A DNA stretch of 64,000 nt, taken from assembly GCA_025331445.1 (NCBI GenBank), contig JAIWNE010000104.1:1-64000 (forward strand). Direction: 5' to 3'. This DNA is from Blakeslea trispora (taxonomy: Eukaryota > Mucoromycota > Mucoromycetes > Mucorales > Choanephoraceae). The notes below the pieces were generated by a model. It saw nothing but the letters and a program-made list of their open reading frames with translations. It did no database searches and was not told the origin of the DNA. Of this stretch, positions 46,501-56,689 are shown piece after piece (positions within the stretch are counted from its first letter, which is position 1; the number at the start of each line of letters is the position of its first letter). The translations under genes and the position numbers were made by a program.

Positions 46501-47122
46501 GCAACCAGATCATCAAAGCTGATAAAGAGATCAATTACGCTACTCCAACTCGAGTGACCAGGCTGAGAGTTAGCCATGCGACTTTGAGAGAACAGAGTTG
46601 GAACACCTTTTGCCAAGAGAGAGTTCCAACAGAAAAGACCAGCTTCCTCAACCCATTCGGCCAGACGAGTACCACGAGTGTTACTTCGAGAGTCACCAAG
46701 AAGAGGAACACTACGCGCATTCAAATCGCCACAGATGAATGCGTTGGTCTGAGAGGCATGAGTACGAGAAGGGAGAGACATAATGAGAGACATAAACTCA
46801 TCATCGGACAGAGAAGGAGGGGCATAGACACAATGAATGAGAAAGGTAGAGACTTGACAAGAAAAGACATAAGGAGAGGAAGAAAGGAGAGGAGTAACTG
46901 GGTAAGGACAAGTAGGATTACCAAAAGAGAGATACCCATCTTGCCACGGAAAGAGTCAGCAACAGGTTGACCATAGGTATGATACTGTTGCCAAGAGGTA
47001 GGGAAACGAAGAGGAGAGAGTAGCCAAGTCTCGGTGATGAAGATGAGGGAAGAGTCATATAAGTAGTCAGTAACAGTACTAATGGCTTGACGAGCAATAC
47101 CGTTAGCATTCCATATAGTCAT
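43526..47122 (-). pseudogene. LINE-A ORF2: endonuclease and reverse transcriptase
   Basis: Begins MTIWNANGIARQAIS (47122), the N-terminal Asn box of an AP-like endonuclease. ITETWL (catalytic Glu) follows, then ICGDLNARS and, further on, GLGSDHVPVSL (the SDH motif). A one-base frameshift at about 46930 splits this domain. The 46793-44661 frame holds the reverse transcriptase: VPIYKKGDPLSAANYRPISL, GGFRAHRSTLDQAL, FLDIKQAYDSVDR (first Asp), GVLQGSILSPYLYSVYIN and LLYADDVVLIG (Asp pair, about 44845). More shifts at about 44690, 44270 and 43950 separate the C-terminal part, which ends with RWKMGWLPARPVPCRCGHPH and NHLLSC, a CCHC-like zinc site, and a tail to 43526. The protein nicks target DNA and copies its RNA in place. 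As read here it is inactive unless the shifts are sequencing errors. Confidence 0.85.
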
Positions 47123-47189
47123 AGTAAAGTCATAGGTAGAAGGAAAGGAGGGGGCATAGGTTCATAAGAAGGCATAGGATTGGTACTCA

Positions 47190-48326
47190 TTAAGAGGATG
47201 AGACCGGTTCACCATCACCGGCCAAGGCAATTTCCATATCAGTAGAGGGAGCAGAGTCAACACCAACTACAGAAGAGAGAGGACCAACTACAGTACCAGC
47301 CTGTTCCTTTGACAACCAACCTTGACGGACAAAGTCGTAGGCCACCAGTCTACGCGTTTGTTCACGAACATAGCCAAGAGCACGAAGAAGACGAGCTTGT
47401 TGCAGTTCACGAGCCTTGGCAGTGAGAGCATCGGCATCCAGAGAGGCAAAAGCAGGATCAAAGACATTGGATCCAGAGAAAGGATCAAAGTCTGTCAAGA
47501 CCGGGAGAGAATACTTGTCCATGACCTTGAGAAGATCAGCTTTGTAAGCAGTGTGAATGAGCAAAGCTACAACGTTACGAGCTGGGTAGTGCACATCAAG
47601 GACACGGCTGTTATCCAACCCGATAAGTCGCAGCTTATGACGGAAAGCAGAGAGACGGTCCCGATACTTGTTTGGCAAGTAAACATACTCAAAGAGAGGT
47701 GAGTCTACTGAAGAGCCAGCCGGAGAAGAAACAAGAAAGATACGAGCAGCGGCCTTACGTTGGCGAGGCGTGATCTTTTTCTTGGGCTTGGCCTGAACAG
47801 CCAAAGAGGAAACCGACTTGTTGGACTTACCATAGGCCTCAGCAGGTGTAGGAGCAGCAGCAGCAACATGAGCCCATTTAGACACGGCGGCCGAAGGAGA
47901 GACAGAAGGAGCAGGCAAGGAAGAAGGAAGCAAGTCATCATCCATTGCTACATCAACAGACGGGGACAAAGAGAGAGAAGGACCAGACTTGTTCTCAAGT
48001 TCCAAGATCTTGGCACGAGTAGCGGCAAGCTCTTTCTTGAGTGCCGAGTTCTCAGCAACAAGAGACTCCAACTGAGAGAGACGCTCTTCATACTTTTCAA
48101 ACTTGGCCTGAAAAGCAGCAAACCAAGCAGGAGGAGCAGAGGAAGAGGGAGAGGCCGACGAGAGCAAAGAAACATTACTTACCTCTGGCAAAGAATCAGC
48201 ACCGGAGAGGGAAGGAGCAACAGAGAGACCAAAGTCAAAGACAACGTCTTTGTTCAGCTCAAGAGGAGCAGATGTCGAAGAGATGCTGACGTCATCAACT
48301 CGAGATCTTGGTAAGGTACGCGTCAT
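47190..48326 (-). CDS. LINE-A ORF1: coiled-coil RNA-binding protein
   Basis: 378 codons from ATG 48326 to TAA 47190 (the frame is open upstream too, into the tRNA gene, but without a plausible start). The N-terminal 75 residues are Ser-rich. A coiled coil follows (AKFEKYEERLSQLESLVAEN and KKELAATRAKILELEN), then basic KKKITPRQRKAAARIF. The conserved C-terminal domain has FEYVYLPNKYRDRLSAFRHK, LRLIGLDNSRVLDVHYPARN and VVALLIHTAYKADLL, and ends with the helical QARLLRALGYVREQ. LINE ORF1 proteins trimerise through such coils and bind element RNA. Only 67 bases separate it from ORF2. The C-terminal domain looks typical of fungal LINEs that I associate with Mucoromycota; that is from recall, not a search. 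Confidence 0.75.
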   Translation of the reverse strand: MTRTLPRSRVDDVSISSTSAPLELNKDVVFDFGLSVAPSLSGADSLPEVSNVSLLSSASPSSSAPPAWFAAFQAKFEKYEERLSQLESLVAENSALKKELAATRAKILELENKSGPSLSLSPSVDVAMDDDLLPSSLPAPSVSPSAAVSKWAHVAAAAPTPAEAYGKSNKSVSSLAVQAKPKKKITPRQRKAAARIFLVSSPAGSSVDSPLFEYVYLPNKYRDRLSAFRHKLRLIGLDNSRVLDVHYPARNVVALLIHTAYKADLLKVMDKYSLPVLTDFDPFSGSNVFDPAFASLDADALTAKARELQQARLLRALGYVREQTRRLVAYDFVRQGWLSKEQAGTVVGPLSSVVGVDSAPSTDMEIALAGDGEPVSSS

Positions 48327-48696
48327 GTCGGCAGGGATCAAGGGTGACGAAAGTGAACTATGCAAGCGCTTACCGGAGAGACTTGAAACTTTAATAGGTG
48401 ATGTTTCTAATACAGAGATAGATTCTGATAAAGTTTCAGCTGGTTCTGATGCTAGGTTCTTTGTAGATGAGGCTTCAAAGTCGAGATCTTTAGTTGAAGA
48501 TGTCGAAATGTCGTGAATCGCGTTGGTGAATGTGCTAGAGTTGTCGGATTGGGACACTTTGGGTACCAAAATGTGCGGACGAGATTGGGGAATAATAATT
48601 GATAAAGAAATACGCTGGTTAATAAGGAGAAAGTCGAGCTTTTTACAAAAACAAAATGTGAATTTAAAAATAATGATTAAAAGGAGAAAAAAAGGC

Positions 48697-48768
48697 TCTT
48701 CGGTAGTATAGTGGTGAGTATCCCCGCCTGTCACGCGGGAGACCGGGGTTCAATTCCCCGCCGGAGAG
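48697..48768 (+). tRNA. tRNA-Asp (GTC)
   Basis: 72 nt without intron. The acceptor stem TCTTCGG pairs fully with CCGGAGA (one G-U), the discriminator is G, and the anticodon arm is CCCGC-CTGTCAC-GCGGG with GTC at 48730-48732. A box TAGTATAGTGGTGA, B box GGTTCAATTCC, and a TTTT terminator at 48771. The gene is intact because LINE-A duplicated its first 15 bases on inserting, but its natural upstream sequence is now 5.4 kb away and replaced by the LINE 5' tip (GAGAAAAAAAGGC). Confidence 0.97.
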
Positions 48769-48770
48769 AT

Positions 48771-48774
48771 TTTA
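48771..48774 (+). terminator. Pol III T-run terminator
   Basis: TTTT two bases after the discriminator of tRNA-Asp, the normal place for RNA polymerase III termination. Confidence 0.75.
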
Positions 48775-48857
48775 GTTTAAGCTTTTTGTTTTACGATTTT
48801 CAGCTAAGAACCTACTACAAAGCTTTTTTGATTTTAGTGCCACCAGACAAAGGATAG

Positions 48858-48980
48858 GAATCTACTTAAATGTTCCCGCCGGGATTTGAATGATAGGCAT
48901 AAATCCTCAGTGGCTTTGGTGGCTTACTGATTTCTTCACTTGTGATTTTACTTTTGTTCCTGAAGAAGTTTTTTGTTTTA
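48858..48980 (+). repeat. MULE-3 left TIR
   Basis: Inverted match to 51498-51376; carries TGGCTTTGGTGGCTTACTG as its best conserved inner block. Confidence 0.88.
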
Positions 48981-49008
48981 TTTTCCAAAAGTTTCTTAAA
49001 CATCAAAC

Positions 49009-51363
49009 ATGTCAACCTCTCCTACCAGAATCGTATACAACTTAACCAACATTGAGACCGCTCTTGTCAGTACTGAAGTACCAGGAGTTTTAAGTCTCCC
49101 TTTGAACGAGACTGTATGTGTAGTAGCAAACGAGTGGAAAGAATGCTTCAACCGCATCAGCGAGTTGAGTGCAACCAAGTGAATCAAGAAGCGTAGCAGA
49201 AGTGCCGAAAACTTGATCATGGGTGAATCCCGTGAATGTCACCATAGAGGTCAACACACCCCTACTAGAACTGTGCGTATCAGTCAAAAAGATCCGAAGA
49301 AAATTGGATGCACAGGAACTTTGAGCATCCTTCAGTATGTTCAAAACCCTAATGTTGTTGAACTCAAGATGTCGTTGGGCCATGCCAACCATGTCTCTGG
49401 CAGCAACAGCGACATCAGAACTCTTCCTCTGACCAGGGAGACCATAACGGTCATCGAAAGAAACTTGAGAAATGGCTCAAACTGCAGAGACATTAGAACT
49501 GCAGTTCTTCGCCAAATTGAGCAGTGGGAATGTGGCAGAAGAAAGCCCACTTATGAAGATGTTTACAATCGCATCAAGAAGGTGCGAAATAATGAGTTAC
49601 TTTTTGAACATTTGAGTTGAGCAATAATTCTTCTTGAGTAGATTAAAGAGACTCTTTATCGCCTTGATAAGAACGATTTAATTTCTTTTGACGCCTGGCT
49701 TGATCGTCAATTGCCAATGAAGAACTATGTTGTCTTCAACGGCAACTTGCAATTGTACAGTCAGAATGACAAGCTCTTTGCCCGTGGGTTTCAATCCCCT
49801 GTCCGAGTACGAGAGATGTCTCTCAATAAGTCTTTCTGTCTTGATGCAACACATGGCATCTCTCCTAGAAGTACTGAGGTGCTTTACAGTCTTGTTGCTC
49901 GGGACTCTCAAACCCACAAGGGATATCCTGTTGCCTATATGGTAACCAACGATCAAACCGTTGGCCCATTGAAGCAATGGCTTACCTTCTTGAAGCAACA
50001 AGGTAGCTTCAATCCTGAGGCAATCACCATTGATTGTTGTGTGGCCGAGCTTAATGCCATCCGCAGTGCATTGAATGGCACCTATGTCCATTACTGCGGG
50101 TTCCATGTGTTGAAGGCTTGGAGAAAGGCCATGGACCAAAAGGTCACTCTTACTGGTGCTCACACCCAAGAACAGGTAGGGCAGTACAAGAAGCAATTGG
50201 AGCAATTGCTGGGTCAGCTGCTTCTCACAAGCGAAGTTGCTGAATTCAACGAGCTTCTTGCTCAATTCGAGTCGAAGTTGGAACAAGAGAACCAGGCTGG
50301 CTTTCTGGCTTACTTTCGTAGACGCTGGACTCAAACTGAGGAGCTGAAGGGTCGATGGAGTCAATCGTACATGCCGGAGACACATAGAAGCATGCTCACT
50401 AACAATTATATCGAGTCGTGGCATAACCAGCTTAAGACCGTATATTTTAGTCGACGCAGAATCAACCGACTAGATCATTTGACTTTCGTCTTGGTTAATG
50501 ATGTCGAATTTCACTTCGCAGAGGAACGAGAATGTATCATGTTCAACAATGGCAGAATGGGGCCGGAGTAAAACGAACAAGCTAAACGTTCATTCTTTGC
50601 GAGAGAGGTTCCTGCAAGCCAATTGCCTTCTCTTATTGAAAACCCATTGAGCACCAATAGCAGTGATGTTGCTGTTGTCAATGGGAATTGGTTTGTAGGC
50701 TCCTTAACTTCCCCGTCTGTTAAGTACTCTGTTAGTGTTAAAGATGGCTTTATTAGCAAATGTACGTGTCCTGATTTCAGGAAGAGAAGTTTGCCTTGTA
50801 AGCACATGTATCTCTTAAAGAGATACACCTCAGTTCCTTTGTTCTACGATCGTGTCAGAAATGACCAACTGGTTGCTTTCAGAACTCAGGAAGCAACTCA
50901 AATTGACGAAGAAGGTATTACTTTCAAGGATAGAAATAGGATTGCTCATGAGAAAAGACTAACGTTGATCTTTTTTTAAGATGAAGAGATAGATGTAGTT
51001 GGTGATAGTGATGAAGAGATAGATGTTGTGGATGAAGATGAAGCTGAAGCCAGCACTGTCAACTATCAATCGGAGAACCTCTTTGCGTTTGATGAAGTTG
51101 ATGTTGACTTTGTTGGTGGAAGCGATGAAGAAGTTGAAGAAGGAGGCGAAGAAAGGAGTGCAGCTTGGGAACGTGTCAAGTCTTTGATGTCGACACTGAA
51201 CCATCAGAAAAAAAAAGTGCGCAAGGCATCAAGAGCTGTGTCCTTTGAAACAGAAGCTGCAGAAGATATTGTAAAACACCTAGAGCATATCTTAGAAAAA
51301 CTAGACGGGGTTGTGGCAAGAAACCCCAATCTCTATAGAAATCCTGAAAGACAGTTGCATTAA
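49009..51363 (+). pseudogene. MULE-3 transposase, one frame with five stops
   Basis: One frame runs 785 codons from ATG 49009 to TAA 51361 without any frameshift, but contains TGA at 49180 and 49618, TAG at 49639, and TAA at 50569 and 50977. Core residues: Asp279 (SFCLDATHG), Asp342 (AITIDCCVAEL), C363-x2-H366 (YCGFHVLKAWRK) and Glu469 (NNYIESWHNQL), the MULE DDE set with its C-x2-H insert. The SWIM finger KCTCPDFRKRSLPCKH is at 50757-50804. An acidic C-terminal tail (DEEIDVVGDSDEE) is followed by a coiled end, with no OTU domain. The N-terminal third with TRKPTYEDV-like helices probably binds DNA. It belongs to a different MULE branch from MULE-1 and MULE-2. The stop at 50569 lies between E and NEQAKR, so translation cannot reach the SWIM finger. 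Confidence 0.82.
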
Positions 51364-51375
51364 AAAAACTTAGAA

Positions 51376-51498
51376 ATAAAACAAAAACTTCTTCAGGAAC
51401 AAAAGTAAAATCACAAGTGAAGAAATCAGTAAGCCACCAAAGCCACTGAGAATTTACGCCTATTATTCAAATTCCCGCGGGAACATTTAAGTAGATTC
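51376..51498 (-). repeat. MULE-3 right TIR
   Basis: Inverted copy of the left TIR, followed by AAGGATAG. Confidence 0.88.
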
Positions 51499-51519
51499 AA
51501 GGATAGCTTTTGCATTATC

Positions 51520-52060
51520 TGAAAAAGAGAACAAAGTAATATAAAAGAAGAGGTGTAATAAATGGATACAATGACCTGTAATAAGTATTAAGGGAATTAA
51601 TAACAATATGTGGATCTAGGTAGTGAGTATGTCAAACTACAACCAAGCGTGAAGTAAATAAGAAAGATGTAAGTTGAGTTTATTGACAAGAGAAGATTAA
51701 ATAGTTTATAAACTATTCTGAAAGAAGTCATGTTGGACTTGCGAACTAATAATTTAAAAGTCAAGTTAATAAGTCATCATGTAGGGATTATTAATACATG
51801 CCTAATAGTTCTATTTATTATGATATGGAAAGTTAGAGAAGGATTTAAATAAAGTTGTTGTATAATAAGAGATCAAGAGGAGCTGTCAAATGAGTAAAAT
51901 ACCAAATAGGAAATACAGAGTCGGATTCAAAGCAGCGAAAAGAAGTCAGAAAATAATTGAGTACTAAGGAAATTCCTGTGCGTAACAATTTAGTTTTTGC
52001 AGCAACCTGAGAAAAAGAATAAATAGATATAACAGAGCAATCAGGCAGCAAGAATATGAG
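51520..52060 (-). repeat. LTR-like repeat, copy 2
   Basis: Reverse complement matches 14420-14900 closely (ACTCAATTATTTTCTGACTTC, TTGATCTCTTATTA.ACAACAAC, GACTTCTTT.AGAATAGT) and includes the CTTGCTGCC block in contiguous order. It has TATA and AATAAA-like sites on the minus strand. It lies 14 bp beyond the MULE-3 target duplication. Confidence 0.5.
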
Positions 52061-52579
52061 TGATAGGCACCAGGTTCCAAAGTAGCACGGCAGCGCAAGA
52101 TGTTTATTTATATCCCCGTTTTTTTGTGATTATAGATACGTTTTTTTGTATATACATAACTTTTCGCTTTATGCGTAGTTTTATGTTAAATGGATGAAGA
52201 TGTGGAGATTTCATTATATGATAAATAAAAGTAGATACTGAAAATAATATTAAGTAAAAGAATCGCTTATTTAAAATAAGATATACAACTCAAACTACTA
52301 GAAGCTCAACATAATTTAAAGAGTGAAAGCTAATATACACGTAAGACAAAGTAAGCAGTAAATGCTTACTCAGAAGAAAAAGGACAGAGAAAATTACACA
52401 AGTTCCAAATCAAGCCATCTCAGATTTAAAGTCCTAATCCAGCTGTATTCAGTAATGGTAAAAATACAGGACAATGGTAGAACACTGGAAGAAAACCTCA
52501 ACCGTCATATCAAAATTATTTGCCTTATATTTTATAAGAATAAAGATTAGTAAAATCCATTCACGTTCGAGTAGACAAA

Positions 52580-52735
52580 GACTTTAGAAATTGTATAAAA
52601 ACCACTGTATTATTTAGTTTAGAAGCATTATTCCACTTTTTAAGAATAAAGAGATTGTCAACGTACTTCCTTGTCTTTTATTTATTTAACCAACCATAAT
52701 TACCACGGAAGAATTCGTCGGTTTTTTAGTCGCAT
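52580..52735 (+). repeat. LTR-like 3' part (copy b)
   Basis: GTATAAAAACC, AATAAAGAG and TACTTCCTTGTCTTTTATTT align with 36523-36620. Ends with ATTACCACGGAAGAATTC. Probably a solo LTR remnant. Confidence 0.4.
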
Positions 52736-54055
52736 CATAGTTAGAGACGTTGAATGAGGGTATAGTGAGATTCTGAGGGCGATACATGGAAAAAAGTATT
52801 CAAGCTGTTCTTCTTAAGTCGATTTTTTGTTAACAAAGGTGAAAAAGAGGGCAAAGATCCCCTAAAATTGGTTTGATCAAAGACAGCTAAAAATTAAAAA
52901 AGTGAAAGCAAGACCCCCGTTAGATTGCAACGGGGGCAAAATGGGGAGAAATCATCTCATTATTTATGCGAAATTCTTATGACTAAAAAGGAAAATGGGG
53001 ATGCATTAGTTCAAGGTAAAACAATTTGGACGAATAGCAAAGACTCACATTTTAGTTTAAATTTAAAGATAAAGACAATCATAAGGAAGACAATCCCTCA
53101 TAGCAAAAGTAAAATTAAAGTCGATAGAATTAGAGGGTAAAGATTATTGTTGATATAATAATATTTACAAAAGCAAATTTAATAGTTTTGAATGTTTTTA
53201 GGTGAGCCCTGGAATACTAAGAAATGTAGCAAAGGTAAAGAAGTTAGGAAAGATAAAGCATAGAGACGAAGTCATTTTAATATTTTATTATTTGCAAAGG
53301 CTCGACAAAAATTTGTGTTCTCGACTTTTCACCATTTAAGACCATCTCTATCCCATCTGTGAACATCAATTGAGCACATCGGCAATGACACCCCTAATGA
53401 TGATGAAAGTGGACATCTCAAGTGACTCAAGTAGGCAAAAGCAAATAAGATGTGTCCAGATATAATGTTTGCTTTAAAACAAAAGATACTAAGGTAAAAG
53501 TTTTTCTGATGTGCTAGATCATTGTAACGCAAATAGTACCAATTATCTTAGAATATCTCCAAGTTAAAAGAAAAAAAAATAGCTTAAAACATAAGGAAGA
53601 TATAACAGATAAAGTGGAAGGTTAGGTATTCAAAAAGACAAGCTAACAATTAGTCGACTGCCAGTCTTGTTGAAAAATATTTAAAGAGGAAGAAATGGTA
53701 AGAAAAAAAGTGTTCAAACTAAGTCAAACGGATATTTAAATAAGTATGAAATGTTTCATAAATCAGTCTTACCGACTGTACTGAATTCCGAATAAATCTC
53801 AGTCGTGATACTAGAATAATCAAGTTTTGTTTAAAAAGTGAAGTGAGATGTCGTAGACAAAACAAACTCTAAAAAAGGGATGATAGTTTTTATTCTGAGA
53901 CAAGTTTTTAAAATTAGATGTATTGTAGATTTTTAGAAAAAAAAGAGGCAAGGTAAACAGACTTCTTAGAAGAGACGAAAAAGATAAAGAGTAACTAAAA
54001 TTTAATTCAAGGCTTATTCTGTTCGACTTCAAACAAGGTTAGCAATGGAAATTTA
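52736..54055. other. Gap with a small perfect hairpin
   Basis: CCCCCGTT (52914-52921) and AACGGGGG (52929-52936) form an 8-bp stem with a 7-base loop. Otherwise AT-rich, with no gene recognised. Confidence 0.35.
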
Positions 54056-55000
54056 ACCGTGTAAGGTGGCATAACTAGATTTGCTGGACTTACTGTCCTC
54101 TTCCTCTGCCTGTCTTTTGTCACCTACTTGCTGCAGATTCATTACACTACTGGATACAGCATCTATATCAGCCGAGTAAGATGGCTCTCCTTGACCAAAT
54201 GGAGTAACCTCTGCTGGTTTTTAAGATATAATATTTTAGATAAGTAAACGCATTTCGACTTAGAACTATCCAAACACTTACATTGGGTTTGACAAGTCTT
54301 GCACGGTTACGATATGCAACAGCCAGATGATCCTCTTCCAACCAAAAATTTCTGCATCGGTTGATAGGAATCTTCTGGCATACAGCCAATGCTCTCAGTT
54401 CTTGTTTCTCTTTTCCTCGAAGGTAATCAGGCAACTACTTGTATGTCAAATCTCTAAACAGTTGCTGGGTATCCCGTGCAGCTCTTGAATAGATTACAAG
54501 AGGTGTTACCACTACATTGGCTAGTTGGGTAAACACTTCTTTATATGCACTTAGCTGCTTAATTTTTGCTTCACTTGCTGCATAATCTTCATCATCAACA
54601 GGTGTTGCTTCGCTATCCAATACAATGATAGCAAAACAGTAGATTCTATGAGTCAGATTGTTTTTTTGTGAATAGCAATCGCTCTTTCGTGGTCTTAATA
54701 TCATAGCAGCAGGAGGAACATAGTCGAATTCTTCAATTCTTGAGGTGCCCTGAGACTAATTAACTATAACGTGAAGCAATGAGGTGTGATATTAAGGTAA
54801 AAGAAATTATAGATAACCATATTATCATTTGTTACAATTTTCTCTACCAATGCTTGTTGTTCCTTAACAATTGCTTGTAACATATCAATTTTCTGCTCCA
54901 AAATATCAATCTTGTCTCGAGTTTCTTTCGCGTATCTCTCTGATGCTTCAATGCCTCTCAAAATTGCAGTAGTTTGTCTGTCTCTTGATCCTATTTTCAT
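54056..55000 (-). CDS. Spliced gene of unknown function with N-terminal coiled coil
   Basis: Exon 1 (55000 to about 54822) starts MKIGSRDRQTTAILRG and is a coiled coil (DKIDILEQKIDMLQAIVKEQ). Exon 2 (about 54760-54287) reads SRIEEFDYVPPAAMIL, RIYCFAIIVLDSE, AYKEVFTQLANVVVTP and LPDYLRGKEKQELRALAV, and ends LVKPN before a GTAAGTG donor. Exon 3 (about 54216-54056) is PFGQGEPSYSADIDAV and a Ser/Glu/Lys-rich tail ending SSYATLHG. A TAG at 54435-54437 interrupts exon 2 between YK and LPDYL, most simply a CAG-to-TAG change. No known domain seen. It could be a host gene or an accessory protein of an element; the gene inside the CACTA element at 56.7-57.5 kb has a similar coiled coil and the same strand. 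Confidence 0.45.
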
Positions 55001-55990
55001 TTAATTAGTGTGATAATGAAATGCTTAGCAGAACATGTTGACAAAGTAAGACTTATATATCAGAAAACATACCAACAAAGTTTGGAATATCTTGGTATTT
55101 CAAAATCGTGTGTCATCAATGTTATTATTTGTAGTCCGAGCTTTAGTTATAGAAGAAGTACGCTATTTTAACTTGGAGAATCAAACAACAAATCAATTAA
55201 AAAGACATGCTAGTTACAATTTTTTCAAACATTTTAAAATAAACAAGTTTACCTCTTAAGATATGTCAGAAAAATCAGGGTCTGTCATACAATTGAGTCA
55301 AAGATTTGAAATAAATTGATTTCAACAAACACATCTCTTTTAGGTCGATTATATGAAACTTTTAATTATTGGTTTGTTATGTCCTTTGATTAGACCCATT
55401 CTTGCCTATTGTTTTTTTTACATGAATCATAAGATATGAGTCGAATGTTGTTTCAAAGACCTAATTTTTAACTACGTTTGACATGCGTCTCACAAGAAAC
55501 TTTTATTTTGATATAACATGCGAACAAAACAATGAGAATAATGAACAAGGTGCGTTACTAACCAGGAATGTTGAATTTTGAAAGCAAAGTTTTGTCAAAT
55601 TACAACAAGGAGTCTGAAATCTATATGAAAATCAATCTGTTGCTAATGCGGTTGTTTTCAAAATCTGCGTATGCTGTCCATAGAGTAACTGATATCGTTA
55701 GACTAACATTCAGACATTAAAGAATGATAGATATGGTAAAAATATAATTGGAGAAGAATTTGTAAGCGGCTTCATTCAAACTGCAACAGAACTAATTAGT
55801 AATCGATAAAATGAAATTCCTGAATCAGATATTATAATTCTCAGAAACACAGCCTTTAAATGGATTGTGTTTGAGCGGCAATGAATTTACAGTTTTCATA
55901 AAAATAGTCAAGACTTTAATTTTTGTTATATCTTTGTCTTAAAATAAGTTCTACAAACATCAATTATTAACATGTTCAATTGTCAACTTT
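55001..55990. other. AT-rich gap
   Basis: No motif seen. An upstream exon of the tnp2-like gene 2 should lie here or to the left, but I could not define it. Confidence 0.3.
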
Positions 55991-56330
55991 ACTCCCAAAT
56001 CTTTCTTTCAGAAAGCAGCATGCAAGTTCATATTCGCCATGAACAATGTGCTTTTAGAGACGCTGTAGTTGCTTTAGAACAGTTACGTTAACAAGAAAAT
56101 GTTGGCATTAGTATTGATATCACAACGGGAATTTTGGCTGGAATTTTTATTTTTTTAAAATGAAGTAACCCCGATGCAGATCCGGCTCATTTTGAAGTAA
56201 AATGCTTTCGATCTGCATGCGTTTTTTCATTCGTGTAGTTATTTTTCACCAAAAAATAAGTAAACCTGACGCAAGTGAAATAATTTTACCTCAAAAAATA
56301 AGTAAAACTGAAGTGAATTAAAAAACCTTC

Positions 56331-56432
56331 CTTCGCTCTACAACACTCTACAGCACTCTACAACACTCTACAACACTCTACAACACTCTACAACACTCTA
56401 CAACACTCTACAACACTCTACAACACTCCTCA
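56331..56432 (+). repeat. 10-bp minisatellite (CAACACTCTA)n
   Basis: About nine units, one with CAGCACTCTA, ending in diverged CAACACTCCT and CATCACTCTC. Inside the CACTA element; internal minisatellites are common in such elements. Confidence 0.85.
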
Positions 56433-56689
56433 TCACTCTCCATCATACAAAAAAATAGGTCAAATTGAGGCTTCTTTTAGTTTTTCTTTTTTTAAACCAA
56501 TAGAATTGCATTATATTTATTTGATTACATTCGTTTATGGTTGTTTATTGCATTGCAATACATTATAGAATAGGCAGCATCGTTTATTTGAATAGAATAT
56601 ATATTCAAGCTTAAAGCAAAAGACTACAATAGGCAATACTTAACTTTGTCATCATCATCTTGTCTTGAAATGATCATCGTGCAATGCTA

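Larger units (their letters stand above)
43329..48696 (-). mobile_element. LINE-A, non-LTR retrotransposon inserted at tRNA-Asp
   Basis: 5368 bp between two identical 15-bp copies of the tRNA start. On the minus strand the order is 5' leader, ORF1 (coiled coil), ORF2 (endonuclease, reverse transcriptase, zinc-binding tail), 3' UTR with AATAAAATC (about 43340). There is no long poly(A); the 3' tip is AATAAAATCTTTTGC. The length and both ends suggest a full or near-full copy. It is GC-richer than the surroundings, which fits recent arrival, but ORF2 has several frameshifts. Confidence 0.85.
48858..51498 (+). mobile_element. MULE-3 element with TIRs and 8-bp target duplication
   Basis: TIRs of about 120 bp (48858-48980 and 51376-51498), about 94% identical, begin GAATCTACTTAAATGTTCCCGC. 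AAGGATAG flanks both ends (48850-48857 and 51499-51506). 2641 bp in total with one plus-strand gene. Differences between the TIRs are mostly transitions. Confidence 0.9.

Noticed and set aside
45000..48500. Plus-strand Arg-rich ORFs opposite LINE-A
   Set aside because: They are antisense shadows of the GC-richer ORF1 and ORF2, with no motifs.
48327..48734. ORF1 start within the tRNA gene (48734)
   Set aside because: The frame is open into the tRNA only by chance. The element ends at 48696, so a start inside the tRNA cannot belong to it; ATG 48326 is the first useful one.
49618..49641. Intron covering the TGA and TAG stops of MULE-3
   Set aside because: No convincing GT-AG pair keeps the frame, and the sequence on both sides and between reads in one frame.
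56331..56432. CRISPR array
   Set aside because: Units of 10 bp are directly adjacent with no spacers, and the sequence is eukaryotic.
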